Assembly: GCA_013339895.1 (NCBI GenBank)
Contig: JABACO010000001.1
Coordinates: forward strand, 33,850,849 to 33,914,848
DNA length: 64,000 nt
Reading direction: 5' to 3'
Source of the DNA: Ephydatia muelleri
Lineage: Eukaryota > Porifera > Demospongiae > Spongillida > Spongillidae
Positions 50,766-63,085 of this stretch are shown in pieces; the first letter of the stretch is position 1, and each line of letters starts with the position of its first letter. Below the pieces are notes generated by a model. The model worked only from the letters and a program-made list of their open reading frames with translations, was not told the origin of the DNA and did no database searches. Both the position numbers and the translations under genes were made by a program.

Positions 50766-51471
50766 AGATCTATGAGGCTCAACCGTTCATCAGACAGAGA
50801 CTCAGCTAGCAATACATGCAAATCTGGACCACACCTCCAAGCTAGGGGGCGCACACACATGCATCCACAGAAAAATGCAGATGAAAAAGGTTACATTTAA
50901 ATCCACATGCAGTGTGCAACTCCTCACCTCTGACCACTCCCCTCACCTCTGACCACTCCCCTCACCTCTGACGCAAATCTGGTAGTGAGCAGAGACTCCT
51001 TCACATCATCCGCTCCCTGCCCCAGATCCAGAGCATTCTTCTTCTCCTACACCACACAGTACAATCCCCATGACAACACTAATCACCGCGACAACATGTG
51101 TCCACCGCCCAAGGCTCACCTTATTCTCTGTGTAGACATCGGCATGATGGAACCTGAGCACCTTGATGGTGTCCGTGTGGCGTCTGAAGGCAGCTACGTG
51201 GAGGGGGGTGGAGCCTCCCTGCGTGCGGATAATTAGATATCACAATACATCATCAGTACATCATATAGTGAAATGTGCACTGATGAAAACCTCCCCACCC
51301 CATGACAACACATGTAGCTTTGCCTACAGGTAGAGTCTCATCTATTTAGAGATGCACGATGGACTCACACAAACACTCACCCGGCACACATACACACATG
51401 CATACAGATGCACACACATACCACAAACACACACAGACACACACCTACACAGACACACACAGACACACACA

Positions 51472-51568
<97 letters not shown>

Positions 51569-51729
51569 AGACTAGATAATGAGATTCAGGCACCCAGGCA
51601 CTCACATGTGTCCTGGTGTGTACGTAAGCTCCGTTCCTAAGCAACCACTCAGCTGCCTCGTGACGTCCAACAAATGCCAGCAGGTGAAGCAGCCTGCCAG
51701 TGGCCACGTATTCGTTCTACACCAAGAAG

Positions 51730-51771
<42 letters not shown>

Positions 51772-52100
51772 AGACACACAGACACACACCATTGAAGCTA
51801 GCGCGCTGAATGCATTCATTCGAATACGTCATTGCTCACAAACTCCTTTAGGTCCGACTCGGCGGTACACAGCTCCGAGTTGAGGAGCTGTCTCACAAGA
51901 CCTTCTTCAATGTCGCTGACGCTCGCATTGACGTACTGAGCAACCCCGGGGCCATCAATGCCCTGCGGGGAAGCATTCGTGAACATGAACACAGGCGCTG
52001 AGCGAGCATAACACATGGGCGTACGACCCACTTGTAAGACTGGAGGTTTCGAGAACAGTCTCTCTGCCAGTTCAGTGAGGGAGTGTACTTGTTCTGACAT
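50766..52100 (-). CDS. Ankyrin-repeat protein, 3' end uncertain
   Basis: Exons (minus): 52100-51840 (starts ATG, MSEQVHSLTELAERLFSKPP), 51716-51606, 51218-51120, 51046-50966, all phase 0 with GT/AG sites. Ankyrin repeats: GRLLHLLAFVGRHEAAEWLL with RNGAYVHTRT, then GGSTPLHVAAFRRHTDTIKV with LRFHHADVYTENK, ending KKNALDLGQGADDVKESLL. The order resembles the ankyrin part of OSBPL1A but no lipid-binding domain was found. A further exon (about 50826-50760, LHVLLAESLSDERLSLIDLY) may follow if a later copy of the triplicated GTGAGG donor is used. Lies directly upstream of PSMD2 on the same strand. Confidence 0.7.
51470..51565. repeat. (CA)n microsatellite in ankyrin gene intron
   Basis: About 45 CA dinucleotides; a shorter one at 51732-51768. 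Confidence 0.95.
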
Positions 52101-52320
52101 CTCCAAGCCCTAATGCTACCGCTGAACTTATATATCAAAGTGGCACGTGAGCTAAATGATGTGCACTATTCGGAATATGAGCGAGAGCTGCCCAGACCTT
52201 TTATCGGGGATGCATTACATCACCGGTACGTGAGGATAAATTTTAAATCATCCGCGCAGGCTGAAATTAATCGCTGCAAGTTGTGCGTTCTCAGTGGCGA
52301 CGGAATGTATGGATTATGGG

Positions 52321-53703
52321 CAGTGGCGGATACAGGAATAAGGCAATGGGGGGGGGGGGGGGGGCGGTTATATGGAGGGGCGGCATATTTTGGAGCGCAC
52401 GCTCTTCTCCCCCCCCCCCCCCCCCCCCCCCCCCACGGTCCCCCTACCTTCCACGTCACACTGGGTCTGGAACTCTGGGACTCGCCATAAATTAACCTTT
52501 CACGCATCCATGCAGGATATACATAACTTAATTATTTTTTAAATACACCGTACACGCATGATTTTATGAAGTATGATCGACAACAATTAATGCAATAATG
52601 ATCAGTTGATGCAGAGATACAATGCACACACGTGCTTTAGTGCTACTGTGGTAGTGAAACACTACGGCAACAATCAGACAATAAAGTTTAAGCGCCTCGC
52701 ACGGTGGTAGCGAAGTGGTTTATAACCGCTTCAACGTCAATTGGTTGGGAGAATTGAACATGCATATGAGCAAGACCACTTAAGCGTACTTCTCCCATTG
52801 TCGTTCGGAGGTAAGTCTTATAAGTCGCTTCAAAACCGAAAAGCTTCGCTCGGCACTCGCGCTAGTCACTGCATGGCAACGTTGCTGTTATCTGCAAGAG
52901 ACGTCCGAAATCGGTATCACAGACAGCTAATGCATCAATACCTAGCTGTATCAAGACAATCGACCTTGTCAGCCCATCTTTGCATTATCCATGCTGAAAG
53001 AAGCGGGTTCATTCAAACACTCCACTGGACAAACGACAGGAGTCACAGAATGCTTGATGGCTGGATGTTCTAGTGGATGGCACTCATCTAGCGGATCTGG
53101 ATGCAGTTCAACTGCACTACATGTAGGAGGTAGAAGAAGTTACTTGCTGGAACTAGAGTCATAAGTGGCTCCGCTGGCCCGATCACGACTGGAGATTTGA
53201 CTGGGTGTTCAGTTTCACAATCGATATCACTCATATCAGTACTTGCTGTTGCCATCTCTGCTGTTGCTGTATGATCACAAACAGAAGCCACTAGTGGTGT
53301 AGCATTTGGAGCAACAGCGGTGAAAAAGATGTTATCTTGCTACATATCTCACTGTCGGCAGCTAGATTCTTTAAGCGTTTTGCTTTACGAAACGATGCTC
53401 CTGAACCTTTGGATCGCTTTGATGACATCAATAATCAATTGCCAATTAATTTGTCGGGACTTTTATTATCAATTATCATTCAGGATCTGATAATTCATAA
53501 TAAAGATTTAACAAATAACAATAACTATTTTAACCGTAGTAGACACGATTCCCGACAGCTACGAGTGGATTACATCACCGCTACGTGGAAACACAGTGAC
53601 ACGCGTAGTGTTTATGTGTACGTCGTAGTGTGAAGGGGGGCGGCAATTTAATAATAGGGGCGGCATTTTATATCGATGGGGGGGGGGGGGGGGGGGGCGG
53701 TCG

Positions 53704-53737
<34 letters not shown>

Positions 53738-53759
53738 CGCTATGGTAGATCCGCCACTG
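52321..53759 (-). mobile_element. Second hAT-like element, degenerate
   Basis: Left end CAGTGGCGGATACAGG (52321), right end ATCCGCCACTG (to 53759), both related to the ends at 22582/23750. ATTAT follows the right end and also lies 3 bases before the left end, compatible with a 5-bp duplication. Long G runs followed by C runs lie next to each end (52348-52365 and 52411-52434; 53679-53697 and 53704-53735). Confidence 0.55.
53088..53291 (-). pseudogene. Possible hAT transposase N-terminal remnant
   Basis: Minus-strand frame with ATASTDMSDIDCETEHPVKS and PVVIGPAEP, an acidic Ser/Thr-rich lead like that of ZMYM1-type hAT proteins. Too short to be sure. Confidence 0.25.
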
Positions 53760-53790
53760 ATTATTAAATTATATTTGTTACGTATACGAT

Positions 53791-53909
53791 CAGGGCCGGA
53801 GACAAAGGGGGGCTGAGATGATATTCACTATCAATTTTTGCCATATATGGTCTTACTACCATATATGGCGAAAATTGATAGTGAATATCATCTCAGCCCC
53901 CATTCCCTG
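53791..53909. repeat. Foldback element, ~43-bp arms
   Basis: Arms GGGGGCTGAGATGATATTCA...CCATATATGG and the near-exact inverse, loop TCTTACTA. Outer ends CAGGGCCGG and CCCTG are also roughly inverted. Confidence 0.92.
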
Positions 53910-54508
53910 CCGATTCTGAGACAAAGCGTAGCGGTCGCAGCGGCCATGACCTCGACACTTTTTGTCCGATAACTCATTAAGTTTCATGACTCAAAATGAT
54001 TTATATTACTGTATTGTATTCAGTAATCTCTGCTACAATGTGACCTTAGAATGTGTGGATTAGTTGGAGTCATGAGATTATGCGCTAAGAGTGAAAGATC
54101 TTTTAGCATGCTTCATTGGATTAGACCTACCTACGAAATACAATGACACAACATGCAGTGATTAAACAGCGCTGTGCGTGGTGCTGCAGATATACAGTCA
54201 CCTCACGGATAGCCTTGGTTTGCGTGACATTGGAAACGAGTTTATTCGTGGGTCAGAACATTGGCCTAACATTGTTTGGAAAATTTATTACTAACATAGT
54301 TTCAGCAGAGATAACATTATCTCTGGTTTCAGTAGCACTTTTATCCTTCTAATTATTGTTAATTAAAAATTATGAATTTGGCCGCTACACTTTTTTTTAT
54401 TCCTTCCGTCGCCGCTGGCCGACTCAACTTCTAGACGCATGCAAAGAAGTATCTCGTGCTAGTCTCGTACCCAGACCCACCATGACGTAAGTGTTTATAA
54501 ACACTACG

Positions 54509-54642
54509 ATATCTATGGGTAGAGGTCACGTGTGCACAACATGCCTTGCCTCGGTTGAGAGACAAAGCAGACTCCAGCTCTATGTACATGTCTCAACCGA
54601 GGCAAGGCATGTTGTGCACACGTGACCTCTACCCATAGATAT
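54509..54642. repeat. Perfect foldback, 52-bp arms, 30-bp loop
   Basis: Left arm 54509-54560 (starts ATATCTATGGGTAGAGGTCA) equals the inverse of 54591-54642 with no mismatch seen. Contains CACGTG and GTGCAC palindromes. Confidence 0.95.
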
Positions 54643-54649
54643 TAGAGGC

Positions 54650-55985
54650 AGAGATCTCTGTTAGAGGTAAGGGATTGGAAACCAGCCCAATCAACACCAA
54701 TAACACTCTGTACACCACTAATCGATCATCAAGGCCGCTTGATACTTGAAAGTTGGGCAAAGATAGGTTCCTGCCTTTAAGTAGTTTTTTTGCCATGCAA
54801 TTTGCTAAACACAATTACATCAGGGCTATTATCAAACGCCCTCTGTATGCAATTGATATTACAACACCAATTAGAAACAAAAAACTCAGTAACGATTGTA
54901 CCTTCTGTTTCTGGCTCATCTGTGTGTCATCATCATCAGCTGGGAATTCAAAGCCATTACAATCTGATACTCAGGTCTATCTATATGTAATGGTACATTA
55001 TAAATGTATTTCTGTCGATTCTCCATTAAAACCAATTAATGCAATGTAAGACGTGTTGTCATTCCATTGCCATAGCTTTTTAAATACGCTAAGTATATGT
55101 ACGTGATGACATCAATTTTAAATGTGCACGTCTCAAGTGTTCACCTGGACATAACGAGTGGCGAGGCGGGAGGGAAGTATTATAGCCTCCTTATCGAAAT
55201 GGGGTTATAGAAGGAAATATGTGCAACTAAGACTTTGACTAATAAGTCAAATACTTTGTTCTTAACAAGTTGCATTTGTGGTTTATATTCAAATTGGTAC
55301 TCCTTGCAGAATCTGATGCAATAAGCATAAATGTATATTTGGGAACGTTTCCGACCTAGCGCATATTTCCAGTATGACTGATAAAAATTCAGCGCTCCAG
55401 TTACATGTCGGTCTAATAAACGACTCATGTATGTTTTACTATAGTATTAGTATTTTAGTTTATTTAGCTCTATAGCTACATGTATCCGTTTTTTGAGGAA
55501 AAGAATCTGAGATCCATCCCATTCACGTCTCTTGATCGCTTACCTCAATTCCTGCTCACACACATCATTCGATCGATCGCGTGATTAAATATTTCGTTAA
55601 TACACATGTAGGATTTAATTAGATCGATATAGACCCCGCTTGGCTAGAACGATGTGCATTCTTGCACATCCAAGGACGGTAACATGCAGAACGCTGCATA
55701 CATTACAGTATGCATTACGTCACATTCTTTATATAGAAAAGGGGGGGTCCGTTCCAACCTTAGACCCACCCCCTAAATCCGCCCCTGCCATTTCAGATTT
55801 CTATGATAAAGAACAATTGAAATCTTCCCATTTCGTGGAAACGATCATAACTTACACATAACACAAAGTAACACATTTATACATATTTATACGGCCACAC
55901 AGTACTTATAGTCCAATCATTAGATGAAATACTACTTGTAGACGTGTTCAGACTTTGATCAGTTGTCCATGATGTTATCTTTTTC
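54650..55985. other. No gene supported
   Basis: AT-rich unique DNA with several short frames lacking any recognised domain. CTAAATCCGCCCCTGCC at about 55778 looks like one more hAT-type end. Confidence 0.4.
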
Positions 55986-55987
55986 AG

Positions 55988-58124
55988 CTAGCCGTCATCG
56001 TGGATGTAGCGGCGCTGTGGTATGGAAGCTAGAAGAAAGGAAAAGAATTAAGTGCAGTCAAATACTTATGACAGCTTTTCATTAACCGATTATACGCGGA
56101 ATTGTAATTTTTAATCACTTTTCATGCATGGTATCAGAATATGTACCGGCGCATGGCATGGCGTGGAATACGTCAAAGAGTTTTTTTGAAGCATGTGCTC
56201 CACGACATTGCCAGTGGTATTGAGTAATTATTACCAACAGGGTCTCGGTGTGCAAAAGACATATAGCTATATCTTACACAGCGCATGATATAAGGTCTTT
56301 CGAACGTGCAGCGTAAACACACGCAGCGTACAGCCGTGGCTACCAACACATCACTAAGTACACTTAGCGTACAACCATGTAACAAGTACAACACATACAT
56401 AACTATGCATACACGTATGTATACAGCATTAAGCATCCTGAGTGGTTCAGTGTCTGCATAACAATCATATGCAGATGCTCTCTTGCATATGGACACTTCA
56501 ATGATACTCATCTGCATATGGTTGGTATGCAGACTCTGCACAACTCTGCATACTAAATGCTGTGGCTTAGTGATATAGCTCAACCAGTCAATACTCATGA
56601 TCATCTCTGGCTCAAAACCGTTCACGTCGATCACATGCAACGCTGCACAACGAAACCTCACAAGACAGGCAGCATGGGGAGTTTTGCAGGTGCATAATGT
56701 ATACTGATAAATTAATTTAAACCCTGGAATTGACAAATTTTGACGTACCAGTTGTACAGTAAATAAACAAACCTACTCCTCTGACTATAATTTCACAGAC
56801 GGGCTCTGTAGTCAAAGCACATTTTGTATTAAAAGATAGTAATGAACTGCGACCCTCTCTTTCAAACTACTATTAATGAGAACTTCGGGCACACAAGTAT
56901 GATGTACATGTGCTGATCGTTGTAAGTATAAGTATAAAAGTAATAATATATGGGACAGTTTCCGCGAAAATTGCCCCACCGTTAAAATGTTATAAAAATG
57001 CATCGCGTTTGAATCGCTATAACTTCCCAACGGATTACGCTATCGACTTCCTATTTTCAACACTTCATAGAGAAATGGTGTAGTATGAAGTATTGAAAAT
57101 AAGAAGTCGATAGCATTATCCGTTGGGAAGGTATAGCGATTCAAACGCGATGCATTTTTATAACATTTTAACCGTGGGGCAATTTTCGCAGAAACTGTCC
57201 CATATACAACAAATCTGGACTTCATGCATGCTTTAACCGATTGTACGTGGAAGACGCAGATTTGCCGAGGCCGTTACTACATGCGCACACAGCGTGCCAC
57301 CGTAAGAAGTCTTACCTCCTGCTGCAGGCAAGATCTTGTAATCTAGATTAGATATGACAGCTTTTGCAGCCTGGTACCAAGGATCGCTAGCATAGACAAT
57401 GAGGTTGCCAGAGTAACGATAGGTAGGTTGCGTAGCAGTATATACTTTCTCTCCCACAGTCAGCTTCACATCATTTCCCTTGCATTCTAGTGTAACATTG
57501 GTGCGCGAATTAAGAGGTAGTGCAGCTGTGGTGTCTACAACCCAGTTGCCGTTAGTAGAGTCGCCTATACTGTAAACGAGTCGAGTCGTACCCGGAGCAA
57601 ACCAAATAGCAGGAGAACGACTTTCCGAAATCACAGCAGTCTGTGCCAGCAGTAAAATGCAGAATGCTGGACCAGACAGGAACTGTATCAGTGGGTACAA
57701 TGTCAAAGGAAAGCCTGTAGTCAGCCTTTCCGGAGACTACAGCTATTGGGTTGTTTCGGATCAATACAGGACTAGTAGACAGAAACGTCTTGTTGTTGTT
57801 GGCAATGCATCGACGATAAGCTGCATGGAAAAAATGAAGAGCAGCCATGCAAATATTCTAGGGCTGATACAAAGTCGTACGTTCTTGACCAAATGTAAGC
57901 ATAATATATTGTGTGAAATGTTCAAGCATGCTTGCTTACGATACTAACAGATGTCGCATATCTCATTGCATGTCCTCCTTGTGCACCATGTCCGGAAATT
58001 GTTCAATTATGCTTTCCGTTGCATTCCTCTTTGCATAGAGCGTGCTTGCAGTCACACAGATCGTGGACAGTGTCAAGTACAAGGCGATGGTCCCCCACCG
58101 CAGAGAAGCGTTTTCCTTCTTCAT
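55988..58124 (-). CDS. Secreted/membrane lectin-like domain protein with frameshift
   Basis: Exons (minus): 58124-57987 (MKKENASLRWG, hydrophobic TIALYLTLSTICVTASTLY, then glycosylation site NAT), 57857-57316, and a tentative last exon 56028-55988 (SIPQRRYIHDDG). The second exon holds a beta-sandwich domain: YRLSFDIVPTDTVPVWSSIL, DCCDFG, then one frame over SRSPAIWFAPGTTRL, GDSTNGNWVVDT, VTLECKGNDVKLTV and NLIVYASDPWYQAA. I recall this lectin/laminin-G-like domain as common in sponge proteins. One extra A in the GGAAAG run near 57632 breaks the frame, so this is a pseudogene or a sequence error. The last intron (56029-57315) holds a foldback element. Confidence 0.6.
56947..57207. repeat. MITE-like palindrome, ~115-bp arms
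   Basis: TATATGGGACAGTTTC... reads inward and its inverse ends GAAACTGTCCCATATA at 57207. Arms differ at a few bases; the centre is near 57075. Sits in the intron of the lectin-like gene. Confidence 0.9.
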
Positions 58125-58609
58125 TAATTTTCCTGAAAGAATGTTGCGACTGCGCTTGCGTCGAGATCGGTGCATTCTAATTATACACTCGATTAGCCCC
58201 AAAGTTATTCGTACCTATTACCATTCTCCAGTGTGGTGCATAACAAAAAATGGTATATCTGTTGAAGGGCACGTTAAAGCCGGACTGTTTGCTGGCAGAG
58301 TTTTAGTTTTGTGTTGATCACTGTAAAAAAATTGAGTCATCGTCAATTCAAAATTCGGATCGACTTGTCCCTACAAGTGGCAATCCAAAAAAGGATTTTA
58401 TAGCAATCCTCAGCTCATTGGGCATAGCCTCTTAAGCCAAAAAGTTTGGATTAAGATTAAATCCACGAGGCACGGATTGCTAAAAAAATAAATACCGTAG
58501 AATAAAAAAGAAAAGTTATGACCAGCATTTATCGTTTCGCTGGCTTTCATGTAGGCCACCACAAACCACCAGATTTTGCATTCATCAGCATGTCGGGATG
58601 CCTGTACAT

Positions 58610-58612
<3 letters not shown>

Positions 58613-58661
<49 letters not shown>

Positions 58662-58764
58662 TGTGTGTTGTGTGTGTTGTGTATGTGTTGTGTATGTTGT
58701 GTGTGAGTGTGTGCTGAAATATGCTTTGTTTAACTATTTAGTTAAACAAAAGCATATTTCAGCA
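58613..58764. repeat. (TG)n microsatellite followed by a short hairpin
   Basis: (GT)n from about 58610 to 58700, then stem TGCTGAAATATGCTTTGTTT, loop ACTATTTAGT, inverse stem to about 58764. Confidence 0.88.
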
Positions 58765-58799
58765 TACCGGTCGTTAATGCATAAAGTAGAGGAGTTCTA

Positions 58800-59800
58800 T
58801 AAGAAGTAGAAACGTGGTGCTTGGTCATGTGACCTACAGTTGCAACTCTGTACTCTTCTTCTGATGTCTGGGGACCTCCATTGTTCAGACCAACCATGTA
58901 ATGAGCACCCAGTCAATACAGCTTTTCAATGGCTAGACTGTTCCAGGAACACAGGAAATGATTAGGTGAATAGGAGTACAATTAAGTATAAGGCACAATT
59001 AAGTGCTCCCAACCCCATTTGACGTTTATCATTCTACTGTACATAGTTAGTCAATGCTATAGCCACACACTTCCCCAACGCCATATATTGTTGAGGGATG
59101 GTATTTTTGTATTCCGGTGTGATTTTAATAGTGTAACGTGATGTGCATATAGTACCATAGTTTAATGGTGTTTGAAAGTCCGATGATGCTCAATAGCTTG
59201 AGATATATGCATCTAAACATAATTATTGAATGCAAGTTAAGCACAAAGTATGCTCTCTTCAAAGTCGCAGAATAGCTTAAGATTTTAATTATTTTCATAT
59301 CATTGAGTTTCTAAGACTACTGTCGATAAGAAAATTTCGAAACCAAACTCATTCAGGTTGCGAGATGCGTTACATTTATCAATGATATTTCAACACCACG
59401 CAATTATATTTAGTGCTTGATTTGGATCAAATGAGCATTCCATACACCTAGCAAAGCTTTACAAAGATATCGAAATGTTCTGGTACACGTTATCGCCTCT
59501 GTGACCCCGAAATTGGTTGTTATATTGAAACAATTGTACATTTTACGATTGGTTTTAAGATGGGGGAAGGTACAGTATTGTGAGACTCACAGAATGTTGC
59601 TACTAAGTGCTACTAAGCTGTCCTACATTTTGCAAGCAAAGACATTGTATCCTAGTTTTGTAGCACCAAGTAATCCTACATCCAAATTCAAATGTAGTAC
59701 TCATTTAATATTATATGTACCTTACTTGCCTTACTTTTTGTCATCTGTGTTAAGAATGGAATCTTTGTCTTCCCTTCTCCCCCCCCCCCCCCTCGCGTCA
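58800..59800. other. No gene supported
   Basis: AT-rich unique sequence; the 10-base C run at 59779 precedes the minisatellite. Nothing recognised. Confidence 0.45.
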
Positions 59801-59805
59801 TTTGT

Positions 59806-61725
59806 GTCCCATAGGTACATATGTAGGCACTGTAGTGTCCCATAGGCACATATGTAGGCACTGTAGTGTCCCATAGGCACATATGTAGGCGCGCTGTAGT
59901 GATCCATAGGCACATATGTAGGCGCTGTAGTGTCCCATAGGCACATATGTAGGCACTGGAGTGTCCCATAGGCACATATGTAGGCGCGCTGTAGTGATCC
60001 ATAGGCCCATATGTAGGTGCTGTAGTGTCCCATAGGCACATATGTAGGCACTGCCATAGGCACATATGTAGGCACTGGAGTGTCCCATAGGCACATATGT
60101 AGGCACTGGAGTGCCCCATAGGCACATATGTAGGCACTGTAGTGTCCCATAGGCACATATGTAGGCACTGGAGTGTCCCATAGGCACATATGTAGGCACT
60201 GGAGTGTCCCATAGGCACATATGTAGGCGCTGTAGTGTCCCATAGGCACATATGTAGACACTGTAGTGTCCTATAGGCAGATACGTAGGCACTGGAGTGT
60301 CCCATAGGCACATATGTAGGCACTGTAGTGTCCCATAGGCACATACGTAGGCGCTGTAGTGTCCCATAGGCACGTATGTAGGCACTGTAGTGTCCCATAG
60401 GCACATATGTAGGCACTGTAGTGTCCCATAGGCACGTATGTAGGCGCTGTAGTGCCCCATAGGCACATATGTAGGCACTGCCATAGGCACATATGTAGGC
60501 ACTGCCATAGGCACATATGTAGGCACTGCCATAGGCACATATGTAGGCACTGCCATAGGCACATATGTAGGCACTGCCATAGGCACATATGTAGGCACTG
60601 CCATAGGCACATATGTAGGCACTGTAGTGTCCCATAGGCACATATGTAGGCGCTGTAGTGTCCCATAGGTACATATGTAGGCACTGCAGTGTCCCATAGG
60701 CACATATGTAGGCACTGCAGTGTGCCATAGGCACATATGTAGGCGCTGTAGTGTCCCATAGGTACATATGTAGGCACTGGAGTGTCCCATAGGCACATTT
60801 GTAGACACTGTAGTGCCCCATAGGCACATATGTAGGCACTGGAGTGTCCCATAGGCACATGTGTAGACACTGTAGTGTCCCATAGGCACATATGTAGGCA
60901 CTGGAGTGTCCCATAGGCACATATGTAGGCACTGGAGTGCCCCATAGGCACATATGTAGGCACTGGAGTGTCCCATAGGCACATATGTAGGCGTTGTAGT
61001 GTCCCATAGGCACATATGTAGGCACTGTAGTGTCCCATAGGCACATATGTAGGCGCTGGAGTGTCCCATAGGCACATATGTAGGCGCTGTAGTGTCCCAT
61101 AGGCACATATGTAGACACTGGAGTGTCCATAGGCACATATGTAGGCACTGAAGTGTCCCATAGGCACATATGTAGGCACTGTAGTGTCCCATAGGCACGT
61201 ATGTAGGCACTGGAGTGTCCCATAGGCACATATGTAGGCACTGTAGTGTCCCATAGGCACATATGTAGGCACTGTAGTGTCCCATAGGCACATATGTAGA
61301 CACTGGAGTGCCCCATAGGCACATATGTAGGCACTGGAGTGTCCCATAGGCACATATGTAGGCGTTGTAGTGTCCCATAGGCACATATGTAGGCACTGTA
61401 GTGTCCCATAGGCACATATGTAGGCGCTGGAGTGTCCCATAGGCACATATGCAGGCGCTGTAGTGTCCCATAGGCACATATGTAGGCACTGGAGTGTCCC
61501 ATAGGCACATATGTAGACACTGTAGTGTCCCATAGGCACGTATGTAGGCACTGGAGTGTCCCATAGGCACATATGTAGGCACTGTAGTGTCCCATAGGCA
61601 CATATGTAGGCACTGTAGTGTCCCATAGGCACATATGTAGGCACTGTAGTGTCCCATAGGCACATATGTAGGCACTGTAGTGTCCCATAGGCACATATGC
61701 AGGCACTGTAGTGTCCCATAGGCAT
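59806..61725. repeat. 31-bp minisatellite array 1, ~62 units
   Basis: Unit CATAGGCACATATGTAGGCA plus CTGTAGTGTCC. Shorter 21-bp units (missing TGTAGTGTCC) form a block at 60476-60620. Since 31 is not a multiple of three, the array reads the same 31-residue cycle in all three minus frames without stops. Confidence 0.97.
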
Positions 61726-61923
61726 GTCACTGGAATTCTGGTCCCGGTAATTCTGGTCCTGGGGACCAATTTTTTCGTTGAAAATTTTGGTCCCCCCGGA
61801 CCAGTTTTTTCGGCAATAATGGTCCGCTCTACAAATTTTGGTCCCCCATCCCATTCTATTGTAATGATTTACACTACAGGTGATTTACACTACAGGTTTT
61901 TATCTTCACGCAATAAAGTTTAA

Positions 61924-62322
61924 TTAATCTGAATGGTCAATATGTTGCATACGCTTCACAGTTTCAAAGTGCTCAGAAAAGTTGCATAGATAAAGGCACT
62001 CTCGTGCATGACTGTTGTCATCATGGCATTCTTTTGGTGCAAATCTCAACCATTTGTTGCTGGTGCCTGAAGGACAATACACAAAAATCGTTGTGCCAAG
62101 CAAATTGGCAGTGCCATATATTTCAATTTCTGTTGCCCACACTTTCTGTTGATCCATCTTCGTTGTTCGCAAGTACCGTCCCATTGTTTCAGATGATGTC
62201 AGGTAACAAGACAGCTGAGCAGGATTGTGCAGATGAGATGGGGGATGATGCTGCACAAACACCCCGTTCAGTGGCGACAAAGCAGACAATAGTGCAGATG
62301 GATCAATTATAGAGATATCCAA
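61924..62322 (-). pseudogene. OTU-domain protease, C-terminal half
   Basis: Minus-strand frame with RTTKMDQQKVWATEIEIYGT, ANLLGTTIFVYCPSG, NKWLRFAPKE and ECLYLCNFSEHFETV. This matches the second half of OTU domains: the WATEIEI strand, the TTI-VY strand and the final catalytic-His region. Catalytic Cys part is missing on this strand. The other half is found inverted at 62475-62623. Confidence 0.65.
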
Positions 62323-62474
62323 TCATACTATTGTACTTGCCAGTTTGCAGAGATTGGCAAATAATATGTGCAGTGTCTTAGGACTTCAATGTGTCAAAGG
62401 GAATCGTGATCACAATGAAAAACCTTTGGATATTGCTCTGGACCAAGCTCCTAGTATATACGTGGTCGCATTAA

Positions 62475-62623
62475 AGGTGATGGGAATTGCTTTTTTAGAG
62501 CTGTAGCTCAAGAAATAACTGGATGTCAAGAGGATCATGCAGAACTTAGGGTACTTGTCACATCATACATGGCTCACACTATGTCTGCTTTGTCTGCCAC
62601 ATCATCCCCCATCTGTAACTGAA
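62475..62623 (+). pseudogene. OTU-domain protease, N-terminal catalytic half, inverted
   Basis: Plus-strand frame reads RIKGDGNCFFRAVAQEITG then CQEDHAELRVLVTSYMAH. DGNCFFRA is the OTU catalytic Asp/Cys motif. Upstream on the same strand (62340-62470) are related remains. Orientation opposite to the C-terminal half shows the gene is rearranged. Confidence 0.65.
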
Positions 62624-62742
62624 GGCCCAGTCCACCTGAGAGTTGACCAGAAAGGGATTCCATATAAAATGTTTACAACTGCTGCACATATTAACACTAC
62701 ATGCCTTGCCCTTCCTTTTTTTGCCTGTAGAATAGCTCTCCT

Positions 62743-62945
62743 CTACTCGACATTGAAAACTTCAAAGCTTTTTTCCCGTATCGTCCGCTTTCTTTCTTTT
62801 GACGCTCCATCGCAATATTTGCCACTGAGAAGATACTCGAACACTTCGCCAACAAGCTCATGCATCCTCAACATCCGAAGATCCTTCCATCCTAGCAGCT
62901 TTCTGAAGACTTTACAACACCTTGATTCGCTACGTGTAGAGAACG
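62743..62945 (-). pseudogene. Fragment of retroelement integrase-type protein (N-terminal)
   Basis: Minus frame SRCCKVFRKLLGWKDLRMLR with MHELVGEVFEYLLSGK and ASKERKRTIREK. I recall this HELVGEVFEFLVSGKY lead from integrase-bearing proteins of marine invertebrates. Weak and short. Confidence 0.3.
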
Positions 62946-63085
62946 CGCAGGCGCAAGCAAAGGGTAGGACTAAAATTTTCGGACACGGATCAAAATTTTC
63001 AGGCAAAATTGGCCCACCCGGACTAATTTTTCCAGAAAATTTTGTTCCTAGGACCAAAATTTTTGGCGGAACTAAATTTCCGTAA

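Noticed and set aside
51342..51707. Val/Cys repeat ORFs around CA/TG runs
   Set aside because: Microsatellite translation; the flanking part belongs to an ankyrin exon.
52113..52490. Plus-strand ORF starting MLPLNLYIKVARELNDVHYS
   Set aside because: Lies in the 5' region of the minus-strand ankyrin gene and runs into the poly-G/poly-C end of a hAT-like element; no family recognised.
59688..61854. ORFs of 500-690 codons on the minus strand
   Set aside because: Generated by the 31-bp minisatellite; same residues in three frames. Kept only as a repeat observation.
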